Positions 1 to 10,452 of a stretch of DNA of 55,100 nt are shown here, one piece after another. This DNA comes from Sarocladium kiliense (lineage: Eukaryota; Ascomycota; Sordariomycetes; Hypocreales; Sarocladiaceae). The DNA lies in contig JAUZTG010000037.1 in the NCBI GenBank assembly GCA_030734395.1, forward strand, positions 1-55,100. Direction: 5' to 3'. Made by a program: the position numbers and the translations under genes. Position 1 is the first letter of the stretch, and each line of letters opens with the position of its first letter. Below the pieces are notes generated by a model. That model saw only the letters and a program-made list of their open reading frames with translations, did no database searches and was not told the origin of the DNA.

Positions 1-1464
1 GTCAACAATTACTCCAAGAGGAGTCTGCGAATCTCCAACTTAAGATTGATGAGAATCGACATAGCGTCATTCGCGGTTGGCGTACAGTTCTTCATTCTGG
101 TCAAATTGATCGCGAAGTCAGCATTTACAAAAAACGCTTGAAAGAACTGGAAGACCTCCACGCATGGAATCATGTGTTACAAATGCTTACTCACGGTCTC
201 TCGCAGCTTCTCAGCGTCATCAGCTCCCAAGCAGCGCAGTACCTGGTCGTTCTCTACACTGCTAGTAGTAGAGATCCCTATGTTGCCATGGCCTTACAAG
301 GATATTCCCTCGTCCTCACAGATGTTTTAGACAGTTTCATGGATCTGCCACAGAAGTTATGGCAGCATCTGTACCCTGCTGATCGTCTTCGTACACTTAT
401 GCTGCAAAAGAGCAGCATGACGTATGGCACAGAGGATCTGAAGATAAACGAAGGCCGAGTTCAGCTGGAGAATATAACCTTCCGGTACAAATCGAAGTCG
501 GAAACGGGCAAAGTAGTGTTCCGAGACTTCAGCCTAGCTTTTGAGCCGGGGAAAACAACCGCGATAGTAGGGTCATCTGGCGTCGGAAAGACTACCGTTC
601 TTGACGTTATGTCGCGGACGTATGAACCTGAGAAGGGCAGTGTTCAGATTGATGGACAAGATCTCAAGAGAGTTCAAAAAGAAGAGTAAGCTCTGGCATA
701 TTGGATGAAACAAGTATAAATTTGCTCACTGATATGGCTATTCAGGTTGACAAGACATATCGCCTACATGTCCCAAAGTCCACACTTCTTCCCGGGTACC
801 TTCTTCGGCAACATCTCATACGGATGTCCAGAGGCCTCCGTTCAAGAAGTCAACGACGTTGCAAAAGATATAGGGCTGCACGATGAGATAATGAGACGTC
901 CGCAACAGTACCATGAACGCATGGAGGCCGATGCAAAGTTGGTAATATGCGATGTCATTACTATCGCAACCTGCTCATTCTTCTCTTAGGAACCTTTCGG
1001 GAGGGCAAAGGCAGCTGCTTGCGTTAGCACGCATATTCTTATCGAAACCAGATGTCCTCCTCCTTGACGAGGCGACAAGCGCTCTAGATGCGAAGACTGA
1101 AGCTAAGGTAAAGAGCTGCATTCAAAGAAGGCTGCCTAAAGCGACGAAGGTTATTGTTGCGTACGTCCCTACAACACTGCACTTGAGATATCTACAAATG
1201 GCTGATCTGCTCTATAGACATAGGCTGGGGTCGATTATGAACGCTGACATGATTTTTGTTTTCGGAAAGGACGACGAAGGCTGTGTGGTTCTCAGCGAGG
1301 CCGGCACACATGTCGAGCTGCTGAAGAGGAAGGGCATGTACGCGGAGCTCTGGGACAGTTACACTGGAAAGAACGGGCTTACTTCTTCAGGAGCTACCGC
1401 TCTGGGACGAATACCCAGAAGCATGATCTTGCCGTTCTTCCTGAAGCGGCAAGTGACTCAATGA
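1..1464 (+). CDS. ABC transporter, C-terminal part (5' end outside window)
   Basis: The reading frame is open from base 3 and encodes the end of a transmembrane half followed by one full nucleotide-binding domain. Exons: <1-685, 746-937, 990-1160 and 1218-1464; all phases join. Visible motifs: Walker A (GSSGVGKTT, near 570-596), a Q-loop region (YMSQSPHFFPGT, exon 2), the ABC signature LSGGQ directly after the second intron, Walker B (DVLLLDEATSALD), and the switch histidine (VAHRLGSIMNADM), which only appears once the 57 bp intron 1161-1217 is removed. The donor of intron 2 (GTTGGT) is weak, but it is the only choice that keeps frame. The arrangement TMD then NBD fits a half-size or B-type exporter at a membrane, driven by ATP hydrolysis. 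The substrate cannot be told. The gene looks functional in the part seen. A decayed copy of its 3' end lies just downstream. Confidence 0.9.
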
Positions 1465-1804
1465 GGCTTCACGCTGAGGCTTACTGAGGTTGCCATATAC
1501 GAAAGGGTGAAGCCCTTGGCGTGCTCTAGGCGGAGGTCTTCCCACCTATTACGTATCATGGTCCCTGGACGCTTGCCTTCATCAGACCCAATGTCCCAGA
1601 CGAACTCGTCATCTCTCAGATCAGATCAGCAGACAAGAGAAGCCGCTTTCGCCTCCTTAATGTTGCTATCTGCGCCTTATTACAGTCAAGACATAGAAGC
1701 CGCAAATACATCACGGTTGTAGTTGCATTGAGCGACATCACGGATGGAAAAGAAACTACCGTGTCGTACGGATGGGAATGAGAATCCGGTGGAATGGTAG
1801 GAGC

Positions 1805-2025
1805 CATACTTAGTGCTCTGGATGCCTTATTCGAAGCCATTGTGAAGCCGCTATGAAGGCCGATATCATCTTCGCGCTGGGGGAATATGAGGATGGCCGA
1901 ATCATCGTCGGAGAGACTGGGATGCATGATGAGCTGCTAAGCAAGAAAGGCAGCCATGCCAGCCCTGGAAAGACTATATCGGAGGGAGACGGAAATTTAC
2001 AAGACAGTAGAGGCAACGGATAGTG
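1805..2025 (+). pseudogene. Relic of a second ABC-transporter tail
   Basis: Read in one plus frame, 1805-1850 gives SALDA followed by FEAIVK, matching the Walker B/D-loop stretch SALDAKTEAKV of the upstream gene. From 1853 the text MKADIIFALGEYEDGRIIV, then GETGMHDELLSKKG, lines up with the upstream MNADMIFVFGKDDEGCVV, then EAGTHVELLKRKG. A stop sits between the two blocks (TGA near 1854) and the switch-histidine segment is missing. This is a degenerate tandem paralogue of the gene ending at 1464. No homologous part of the domain was found in 1465-1800, which otherwise holds no gene that I recognise. Confidence 0.72.
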
Positions 2026-2175
2026 AAGCACCATCAGAAAGGCGGGTCAGAGTAGAGAGCCAATGCCTCGCATGAGTGCCAGCGCCGGCTTTCGCCTATT
2101 CGAGAGTGATGAAAGCCCGTCTCTAACAGTGCCTGCTGTGAAGAAAACTTCCTCACTAGTGATACAGGCAAGAAA

Positions 2176-2284
2176 GTGTTGAATGTGGCAGCATGCTTAA
2201 TTACACTGCAAGAGTAAGTGGTCTAGCTGTGTGACAATAGGCTGGCTGCCTAGCAGGCAGCCACATGTGACCTGGGATCCAACT
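2176..2284 (+). repeat. ~110 bp hairpin repeat, copy A
   Basis: This segment recurs in inverted orientation at 6466-6584 with only small differences (109 against 119 bp; the difference lies in the middle). It contains a 7 bp stem, GGCTGCC-TAGCA-GGCAGCC, and its two ends are weakly inverted (GTTGAAT at the left, ATCCAAC at the right). No protein is encoded. It may be a miniature inverted-repeat element or a dispersed non-coding repeat. The similarity stops sharply at both sides. Confidence 0.75.
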
Positions 2285-2749
2285 GAAAGCCGCTGGAGAG
2301 GCCAATACTCCGCCAGAGTTCGACTGCCTTCAGTGTTGCTCACGCTCACCGCAAGACCTGAGACAGTGGCTCGGCGATATTCCCTTTGCCGCCGTGCAGG
2401 CTCTCAGCCCATGGCGGGCTGAAGAAGCTTCGGGGGACCTCTTCACCAAATGTGCAAGTCTCCAATGGCACTCGAGCCCAGAGCGGACTCGTATCTCATT
2501 ATGGACATCTCCAACTCCCATCTTGACAAGTTCATCTCTCCAGATAGCTTATTTTACAAATGAACCCAGTCATGGAGGCCGCGAAAGGAATGTTGTCCAA
2601 CACAGCTCGCTTGTCGTTCGGTAATTTCTAAATCTCCCACATCCCATTCCGCAGAGGCAGCGATGGGCATATTGCTAAGAGTGCAAGGTGCCGCGGGGTC
2701 GATGCTGTGGGGAAGCAGCGGGTAATATTTATTGCGATGCGTGAGCTCG
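2285..2749. other. Intergenic, no recognised gene
   Basis: Short open frames occur on both strands (for example 2394-2624), but none has a recognisable domain, splice structure or start context. Nothing else is visible apart from the nonamer repeat that follows. Confidence 0.5.
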
Positions 2750-2785
2750 TTGGTTGTGTTGGCTGTGTTGGTTGTGTTGGTTCAC
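2750..2785. repeat. Nonamer microsatellite (TTGGTTGTG-type)
   Basis: About four copies of a 9 bp unit related to GTGTTGGTT. Read in one frame it creates a Val/Leu-rich stretch that imitates a signal peptide in front of the next gene. I take the real start of that gene to be downstream. Confidence 0.7.
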
Positions 2786-2887
2786 AGCATCTCACAACTC
2801 CTCTCAACCGCAGTAATTCCCGCACCTCTCGAGGAGAGCAGTACTATAACGGCCACACTCAGTCACCTCAAGCTCCAGATCGAGACA

Positions 2888-3613
2888 ATGGAGCCGCTTC
2901 GGGAGCGTCAGATAATTCAGATTGCTTGCCATCAACTACAGTCTCCCTTCCAAGACACCAGGCCAAGTAAACACATCAAGGAAGAAGATAACGCCGACAT
3001 CGAATCGGATGGGGCCGACAGCGATACGTTCTTTGATCTGTATTATATGCGGCAACTATGCCGATTGTCGACATTCTTGCGGCAAGACACATCCGTACTG
3101 TTTGAGGATGACGCTGCCTCAATTGACGGGAGCACCAGCTCTGCTATGAGTACCGGCGTTGAACCAACTGAACGCTTACTTCATCGATACATCCTTCTGC
3201 AGCACCCTGGGGTGGAGAATTCGAGCTTTTACTTCAACCCAGCATCGGATATTCTGTGGCTGAGTCACGAAATAGAACTGGACAGTGTCAAGGAGTTGCG
3301 ACGTTTTTATGGCAGCCTGCTCAATAGCATAGAAAGTGTTATTGTTGAGGAGAATGGCCTTTGGGATATTCCTGATATGGCTCGAGGAATCCTTGATGTT
3401 TTGGGAGGTATACGGATAGTGTATGTGTGGCTTGAAAGCTATCGCTTTGACAATGGGGTTCCTCTTACTACGGAAAGCGGTTACTTGGATCGAGCACGCG
3501 AGCTTGAGGCGAGGGATAGAGCTGCTCTCCAGGGAAGGACGTTGATGGTGGAATATATAGACCACGATGGCAACATTTACGGAGGTTTCCGATCAGGGGG
3601 TGCTCATGACTGA
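2888..3613 (+). CDS. 2EXR-like conserved fungal protein
   Basis: Encodes 241 residues from an ATG with a very good context (ACAATGG). A longer frame begins at 2732, but its extra 52 residues come from the microsatellite, and the TATA-like stretch ACTATAAC near 2842 lies between the two ATGs, so I prefer 2888. The N-terminal half is acidic and low complexity. The C-terminal half contains FNPASDILWLS followed by an amphipathic segment (ELRRFYGSLLNSIESV), which resembles the second half of fungal 2EXR-domain proteins. The usual N-terminal LPxELRxxIW box of that family is not clear here, so the family call is tentative. Function is unknown. No intron is needed. Confidence 0.6.
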   Translation: MEPLRERQIIQIACHQLQSPFQDTRPSKHIKEEDNADIESDGADSDTFFDLYYMRQLCRLSTFLRQDTSVLFEDDAASIDGSTSSAMSTGVEPTERLLHRYILLQHPGVENSSFYFNPASDILWLSHEIELDSVKELRRFYGSLLNSIESVIVEENGLWDIPDMARGILDVLGGIRIVYVWLESYRFDNGVPLTTESGYLDRARELEARDRAALQGRTLMVEYIDHDGNIYGGFRSGGAHD

Positions 3614-3935
3614 GCGCTTAGTCCCTAACAGGCTATGTAATCTCTATTATGCGGGCCGCAGTACGCTTTGATTCCTCGAGGTTCTTGTATCAAGGTTACA
3701 ACCAAAGTGGCGGGTTTCACGAAAAAGCTGGAAAAGAGAATACTCATGTTCAAGGTCTAGCTTCATACTCGGTGCGATGATAGTCAAGCCATACCACAGT
3801 AACAAAGATGTGCATATCTGTTGTCCTTCCGGCAGCAACCCGCCTATTCTTGGCATCGAAGGCTAGTTGCTGATAGAGCTGTCGATACGAAAATTGCAAG
3901 GTCATACATAGGATTCGTCCTGATATCGTTCCTAC

Positions 3936-4541
3936 TCAACTGTGTCCACCCTACGTACCGGAGGATGCGCCGTCCACTATACGGCTCTATACCGCTAGTC
4001 AGTCACGCTTCCGAAAATGGGATCGGGTACTTACAATATCGCGGATCAGTCTGCTTTGTCGGGATAAGTCTTGGCGAAGCCTTTCGTTGACCGTATTAAG
4101 CCGACGTTCGTCAAGCTTTGACACCTTTTGGTCATAGTACGTCTGTGCCTTAGCTCGTGCTTGTTCTTGGGACCGGATGGTGTTTTCGATGTCCCTTCCA
4201 ATAGTTGCGGCGGTGTCTCGCAGAATGTTCATGGCTTTCTCGATAATTTCCTGTCGCTCTTTCAACTGATTGTATTGCATAGTTAGCTGTTTCGTCTCTG
4301 CATCTTGATGATCTTCCTGTACTTGGAGAGCGTCGATGATGACTTGTTCTTGAGCGTCCTCCAGCTCTTCTTCGCCGCAATCTTCCTCGTTGTGATAAAC
4401 ACAAAGTCGCTCCTCGATAGCCTCTACTAATGGGCATGTTGCGATTGACGGTTTTATGGTCGCGTCCTGTGAAGTGGTCGTACTTGGAGTAGATAGAGAA
4501 GGAAAGCTCCGGAATGGAGACGTCGTCGTCATGTTGGGCAT
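3936..4541 (-). CDS. Coiled-coil protein, unknown function
   Basis: Main exon 4541-4035 encodes 169 residues. The first ~45 are Ser/Thr/Pro-rich, then come an acidic stretch (EEDCGEEELEDAQEQ) and a long charged helix with heptad character (about residues 60-165, rich in Q, E, R, K). A strong donor (GTAAGT at 4034) with an acceptor at 3951 removes 84 bp and adds four residues before a stop at 3936. Read through, the frame would end at 3999. A separate GTAAGTTC donor upstream near 4617 suggests a 5' exon or UTR intron. No family is recognised. Confidence 0.55.
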
Positions 4542-4849
4542 AAGAACGGAGCAGAGAATGAATGGATGATACTTTAGTCCATTCTAAGGAGCTATCTTTG
4601 CGAACATAGAACTTACCATTTATAAGGCTTTGCATTTGCTGGCGTCTGCAGGTTCGTTCCCGGTTCCTGTCCCCCGGACTTGTATGCCTCTCCGCTGGTG
4701 GTCACCAGTGGTGGGGTCGCCATCAACCACGGCCACGGGCCGGGCATACCCATGGAAGGCGATCAAAGTCCGGTTCTTGCTACAACTAATATCTCTTTAA
4801 ATGAAAAATTACACTGCGGCGCCGTGGTGACTACATTTCGATAGACAAG

Positions 4850-6091
4850 ATGAACAACATGACTTTCACCTTGCCATTCCTCTGGTATGCCACACTGGGC
4901 TACACTGTTGCAGAGACGGTGAACTCCGTACCACACCAGAATATAGCCTACTTCGTGAATTGGTACGTCACCTGAGTCCACCTCCAACCAGTAACTAACA
5001 CGGCTAGGGGCATCTATGCGCGCGATTATCAGTCCCAGGACTTACCTGTCCAGGAACTCACACAAGTGTTGTACGCCTTCTTGAACGTGAAGGCTGATGG
5101 TGAGGTGTACTCCGGCGATACCTACGCTGACCTTGAGAAACACTATCCCACGGACTCGTGGAACGAAGAAGGGAGCAATGCATATGGCTGTGTGAAACAG
5201 CTCTTCCTTTTAAAGAAGCAGAACCGTTCGTTGAAGGTTCTTCTTAGCATTGGAGGTTGGACCTGGTCGGCCAACTTCCCCTCTGCTGCGGCAACCCCGG
5301 ATGCCAGAGAGAGATTTGCAAAGTCAGCCGTTAGAATTATGGGCGACTGGGGATTCGATGGCGTCGATGTAGACTGGGAATATCCTTCAGATGACATTGA
5401 GGCTTCGAACTTTGTTCTCCTGCTTCAAGCTGTGCGGGAAGAGCTCGATTCCTACGCTGAGCAACACGCACGTGGCTATCATTTTCTGCTTTCCATCGCC
5501 TCGCCTGCCGGACCGATTCACTATAAGAAGCTTGATCTAAAGTTGCTTTCAGAGACTGCCGACTCGTTAAATCTCATGGCATACGATTATGCCGGCTCCT
5601 GGGATACCATCAGCGGGCATCAGTCAAACCTATTCCCTGGTGAGTCCTCAGCATTCTCTACCTCTGCAGCCGTCCAGGACTACATTGCCACCGGCGTTCA
5701 CCCGTCCAAGATCATCCTGGGGATGCCCCTGTATGGAAGAGCGTTTGAGAACACCGAAGGCATCGGAACACCGTTCAATGGAGTCGGCGACGGCTCATGG
5801 GAAAACGGTGTATGGGATTACAAGGCTCTGCCGCGACCTGGAGCAACTGAGGAGATGGATCCTGCGCTGATCGCTTCGTATACATATGATCGAAGCAGCC
5901 GAGAGTTGATCTCCTATGACACGCTCAAGGTCGTAGAGGATAAAGTCGCCTGGGCTAAGGGCACGGGGCTCGGCGGATCTATGTTCTGGGAGGCAAGTGG
6001 CGATCGCACAGACGAGAAGAGTCTGATCCGTGCTAGCTTCTCAGCCTTGGGTAAACTCGACATGCGAGAATTTGTTAAGCTATCCGAATAG
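4850..6091 (+). CDS. GH18 chitinase
   Basis: Two exons (4850-4962 and 5008-6091) join in phase around a 45 bp intron with a CTAAC branch site, giving about 398 residues. The family-18 active-site motif DGVDVDWEYP is intact, with the catalytic Glu near residue 162 (codon about 5378). SIGGWTWS (the conserved SxGG box), MAYDYAG and the C-terminal GGSMFWEASGD are also present. The enzyme should cleave beta-1,4 bonds of chitin with retention through a substrate-assisted mechanism. Length and motifs match fungal single-domain endochitinases of the 42 kDa type. No chitin-binding module is seen. A hydrophobic N-terminus (about residues 4-20) may be a signal peptide but is weak. The gene looks fully intact and stands alone. 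Confidence 0.93.
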
Positions 6092-6279
6092 CCAGTATGC
6101 GAACATTGCGGCTGGACTGCCGTGAGCGCTGGCCGAGACTAGATGCGCATACTTTCAAAGAACGCTTGCTGGTGAGCATCAGAATGTTGTATGGCATGCA
6201 GATCGACCCTAGGCTAGCGTGAGTTAGCTTCACAAAGAATACATTGATCCATTATCACGAGAACGATCAAGAATAGAAA

Positions 6280-6992
6280 GGCGTCATGAGAATGGTGCCT
6301 GCAGGCATACCGACAAAGCGGAGGTCGCTCGTCGTCTCCGACGCTAGTAGGACCCCGGCTGGCGGTCCGAAGTGGAGGACAGTATCGGCATCGATCCGAT
6401 GCCCCGGGTAGGCCTTGTCGAAAACGACTCCTACCGCCTTATATCTGGCACCATTAACGAGCTTAAGTTGGATCCCAGGTCACATGTGGCTGCCTGCTAG
6501 GCAGCCAGGCCCATTATCACATACATAAGAGCAGCTAGACCACTTACTCTTGCAGTGTAATCAAGCATGCTGCCACATTCAACACGACCGGCATGCCGGG
6601 GACGAACATAAACACGGCTGGCACCGGGATAGCGCTGTCGTCGCCCTGGCCGAGCATCATGACCGCTTCCCTCTGTCGGCTTGCCGTCTTTCCACTTGTA
6701 CTCGGAAACGAAGATGTGGAGCGGGGCATGCCACTGCTTCTCGAACAGGGCTTCCGCCTTTTCGCCCGACGACTCGCAGCCGCGGTTGTGACCATCTTTT
6801 CTCTTACATGATCGGCAAGGGCATCCAGTACGGCTACGTCTGCACGGGGCAGGCTTGTCTCGCCAAACGCTACCCTGAAACGCGTCATGCTGGGTGATGG
6901 CCGGGCGACTTCCAGCTGCAGTTCGACTGGGATCCGTTCGTGGATGGCCAGCAACCAGATTGCCTGGGCAACCACAGCACTCAAGCAGCAAA
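6280..6992 (-). pseudogene. PIF1/Helitron-type DNA helicase relic
   Basis: On the minus strand, pieces of one protein appear in alternating frames: RFRVAFGE..LPRADV, then EALFEKQWHAPLHIF and VSEYKWKDGKP (shifted frame), then MMLGQGDDSAIPVP with FVPGMPVVLN, and finally, after a ~119 bp insertion (6466-6584), LKLVNGA, FDKAYPGHRID, LHFGPPAG and FVGMPAGTILM. This is the C-terminal part of the repetitive PIF1-like helicases spread by Helitron-class transposons in ascomycetes. I recognise it from the family pattern; no search was run. Frameshifts, the insertion and the missing N-terminal helicase motifs make it a dead fragment. Confidence 0.78.
6466..6584 (-). repeat. ~119 bp hairpin repeat, copy B, inside helicase relic
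   Basis: Reverse-complement copy of 2176-2284. It sits exactly between the codons for PVVLN and LKLVNGA of the helicase relic, where related proteins are continuous, so it looks inserted. The GGCTGCC/GGCAGCC stem-loop is conserved. Copy B is about 10 bp longer in the middle. Confidence 0.75.
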
Positions 6993-7715
6993 ATCCCAAT
7001 CAGAATTGTGCGTGGCGCCTAACGTTCGTGGATTCGATGCGATGTCCAGCCATTCGGAGCCAGGCTCAACAAGACTCACCCAGGGACTAGTTCCAGCTTC
7101 CGAAGCATACGGTAGGAGGCATGCTAGTCGAACCACAAGAGGTGTACCTAGAGGATCTGCCTTCACACCTGAACAAGACCGCCTCATCATCACGTTGAAG
7201 GAAGAGCGAGAGATGCTCTCCTGGTTTCAGGTTCACAAAGAGTTCAGCATCGTCTTCCCCTAGGCGGTCTTGTGGTAGCCTTCAGGTACACTACTGTATA
7301 AAGTTAAAGCGCCGTGAAGTTATTGACGCTGGCCTCAGGCAGATGCCCCGCAGGCCAATGTGGTCCCAGCAGACTCCTTCGAACAGGATGAAGAAGACCA
7401 CTCACAGCAGAGAGATGCAATGAATGGTGGCGCGACAACAGTTCCAGGCAGCCAATGATGCCGGTTGACCCGGCGCTCTGGAGGGTCTGAGTTGCCGAGA
7501 TCTGAGAACGTTGACGCATGGCAAACTGTTTTCACAAGTATGACAGTCTGCACGCCGCAGGAGGACGAATTGAAGGAAGGGCAGGACGTGCTTCCATGGT
7601 CAGCGATCCATGCGCAATTCAGCACAGCTTTCTCAGAGTGGCGGTTCAGCGGAGCCTTCAGACGTGCTGCTTTACGAAATTGAAGGATCAGGGAGCCTCA
7701 TCACACTCTAGTTGG
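6985..7715 (+). pseudogene. Decayed double Myb/SANT-domain gene
   Basis: The first Myb-like repeat reads FTPEQDRLIITLKEER, then LSWFQVHKEFSIVFP, up to a stop at 7263. Shifting one base near 7256 continues it as RRSCGSLQVHYCIKLK, the usual end of the fungal SANT repeat (GRSxGSLQVRYxxKLK). A second repeat follows at about 7545-7710 (TPQEDELKEGQ, LPWSAIHAQFSTAF, then in another frame CFTKLKD). At least two frameshifts and internal stops make this a pseudogene. An intact version would be a small DNA-binding protein. Its 5' end overlaps the edge of the helicase relic, which may have disrupted it. Confidence 0.7.
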
Positions 7716-7920
7716 CCGAATACTAGCTTGACTGGCATGTTCATGTGCAGGATGATAGGGGCAGCGATCTTGGTCCCAGCCGGTGCAGAATGTTCCAACC
7801 AGTTCTTCATTGGCATGTTTCACAGATCGGCTTTGGCAACAGGCGGGTAACCTCGGCCACTACCCAAGACATTAGACTACCCGGTAACATACGCAAGCAG
7901 CTTGACGAAGATTGCCGTAG

Positions 7921-8893
7921 TCAACTCAGTCCTTCTTTCATCGCTTCATCCAAGTCTACCAATCCTCTAACAACTTCAGCCTCCTCCTCAGGCGGAGGAT
8001 GGGTGAGAGCGTATCCACCGGGCAGGAAAGTCCTCGCCATCTCAACCCATTCGCCCACAATGCCTGGAGGGAAGAACTTTTCATAAAACGGGACGAGGTC
8101 GTCCGGCCCTATGGCTTTAATTTCCACACTTCTGCCAAGGGCTTTGCGGATTGCAGCTTGCACGTCTAGCGGGCTGTAGTCGCGGGGACCATGAAGCTCG
8201 TAGATGTGCGGTGAGCGACTGCGTTTGCCTGGCGCCACTACCTGACGCGCCAGTTCCTGGCCGATATCTTTGATGGCGACCATGGGCAACTTTGAGTCGA
8301 ACGGCGTGATCGTCGAGAAGAAGTATGGCTCAGGCTCTTTCAGACCGCTGTTGAGGGACGTCCAGTTTTCCATAAAGTATGCGCAGCGGACAAAAACCGC
8401 ATTCTCAACCTTGGCAGTGGACAGGATTCGCTCAGCCGCATTGTTGGTCTTGATTTCACCCTGGACGCCTTCGTCAGTTCTGACTGATCACGGTGTGCCC
8501 GAAGTGACCTAGACTTACAACGCCCTTGTCGAGATGCGCCAAGACACTCGACAGGAGGACTAGATTCTTGATGGTTCCTGCTTTCTCAATTGCTGTCTTG
8601 ACATTCATTGACACAGCCTCGGCCCGTTTCACAATGTCCGTGTCCTCAAAGACTGGGGGCGTGATGGTGATCACGCCCTCTGCATCAGACAGATCCAGCG
8701 ACGACGCGTCTTCGATGTCCCCCTGTGTTGCAGTGAACATCCCATTGTGTCCAAAATCGAGAGGTACCTTTTTGATATTGCGGTATATCCCAACGACTTC
8801 GCGTCGCAAACCATTTGTACTTGCTTGATTCAACAGTGATCGAATAGCGGCTGCACCAGTCTTGGTGCCTGCTGGCACGACCACAATCTTCAT
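7921..8893 (-). CDS. NmrA-like NAD(P)-binding protein
   Basis: Exons 8893-8519 and 8460-7921 join in phase (58 bp intron with GTAAGT donor), giving 304 residues. The N-terminus MKIVVVPAGTKTGAAAIRSL is a beta-strand plus glycine loop of the NmrA/HSCARG type of atypical short-chain dehydrogenases. The central VLLSSVLAHLDKG segment and the C-terminal half with a YSPLDVQAAI box agree. Such proteins bind NAD(P)(H), often without catalysis, and act as redox sensors or in small-molecule metabolism. The start at 8893 is chosen because the longer frame (8941) adds residues before the Rossmann strand that do not belong to the fold. Intact gene, no co-directional partner close by. Confidence 0.88.
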
Positions 8894-9691
8894 GATCAGT
8901 ACGTGGTATGAAAATTGCAAGAATTGCGCCTCGTTTCTCAAACGTGTGAGCCTGTCGCAACGAATAATTGACGACTGTCAAAAGAACAGTTAATGTTTGC
9001 TATTATCGGGAAGCGTGAATGTTAAGTATGTTCGCGCGGCTAGTGGAATTCACGTTGGGGTAAACCGTCGATCATACTTCTCAAGCCGCGCGACTAGTGG
9101 AAGATCACAGATGCGACTCAACAGAGCTTTGCTCTGCATGGCCTTCGATGGTATTTTAAGACATAAATAAATACGTTTGGCTCATAAGGTATTTGAGGCG
9201 AATGATTATCAGACTACCTGACTCCAAATGGTGGATGAATCTGTGTACAAGAAAATTTATATGTACAGGTTACGAGGCCTCATGACGACCCCATCGCCAG
9301 CTATAGATGGAGCAGCCCGTTCCAGCGAACTACCTCACATGCGCGGGGAATGGTCGTCTTTTCATTCAAGAATCAGAAAGTTTATGCTTCGCAATTAAGA
9401 GCAACATCAGACCGCTTTTTAAGAATATACTTCGTCCCAAGTGGCCCCCCCCCCACCCCCCCCCCCAAACACCAAAACAGTCGTTCACACTATGGAAGAG
9501 CTTCACATGGCTCTCATACCGACATGAACCTTGACGCTCCGCCGTCCAGCCGCATGCAGAACACGCGCGTCTGCCACCTTCCATTGTTGGTTTTGGATTG
9601 ATGCGGGTTTGTCATTGTGGTAATATCTGCAAGGCCGCCCAACGGCAACCGTGGATGCCACGTAATTAGCTCTCCCCGCAATGTACCCTAG
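8894..9691. other. Intergenic with C-run
   Basis: No gene recognised. Two imperfect copies of CGCGCGGCTAGTGGAA lie near 9037 and 9085. A C-rich run (nine C, A, eleven C) lies near 9446-9468; such runs are error-prone in sequencing. Confidence 0.5.
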
Positions 9692-10020
9692 TTGTCCAGC
9701 CTCAGGATGATGAACGCCATTGCCGGCGACCTCGGCTACCGGACCTACACGGGTAAGCCCGGCCTCATGACCAGGGCCGACAAGGACACCGCGATCAATA
9801 GGTGGCTCAGCGACGAGGGGCCGCCCGTCATCGCAGCGACCGCCGCCCTCGGGCCTGACTTTGACTACGGACATGTGCGCTGGGTCGTGCACGCCGGCCC
9901 TCCGAGCAACATGACAGACTTCTCGCAGGAGTCAGGGCGGGCCGGTCGCGACGGCAGGGGAGCCATGTTGGTGCTGCTGGTGCCTCTCCAGCAGACCGAG
10001 CCCGGGTCCGGGCCTGCTCC
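9692..10020 (+). pseudogene. RecQ-family helicase fragment
   Basis: The plus frame from about 9700 carries YRTYTGKPGLMT, VIAATAALGPDFDYGHVRWV and then HAGPPSNMTDF, QESGRAGRDGRG: helicase motifs V and VI of RecQ-type enzymes, including the arginine-finger GRAGRDG box. The rest of the enzyme (Walker A, DEAH, RQC) is absent on both sides and the usual ALGVGFD reads ALGPDFD. Fungal genomes carry many repetitive RecQ-like genes, often subtelomeric (telomere-linked helicases), and this looks like a broken copy. G+C is visibly higher than in the flanks. Confidence 0.8.
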
Positions 10021-10452
10021 ACCCGGCGGACATCACTCGTGGCTACCCTTGGCACGCCGGAACACCAAGTCTTGCCATAGGTGAACATATCCAGAAGCTT
10101 CTTCACGGCCAAACGTGCGTGTCTCGGTACTGGAATACGGACCTCTCGTGAAGCCGTCCGGCGTCTCGAGACGTCGCAACATGAGCCCAGACAAGGGTCT
10201 GGTCTGATGATAGAACGTCTCCAAACATTGTAGTCAGACAGGGATGGCTTCCATTTCCGGCATAATGTGAGGTAGTTGCAAAATACCTGCATGTAGATGC
10301 TCTACGTCAGCTCTGCAGAGAGACTAGTGGGATTTACTCAGGTCTTATGGACGACACACTCAAGCTCCGCAAGTAACAAAAGTGAACGAGAAAGCGTTAT
10401 TAATTCAGATTATCATACCCCCTCTTTTGTCCGGATTCACTGGCTTATGCCC

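Noticed and set aside
2732..2887. Signal-peptide-like N-terminus before the 2EXR-like protein
   Set aside because: The hydrophobic residues come from a TTGGTTGTG microsatellite; a better ATG context lies at 2888.
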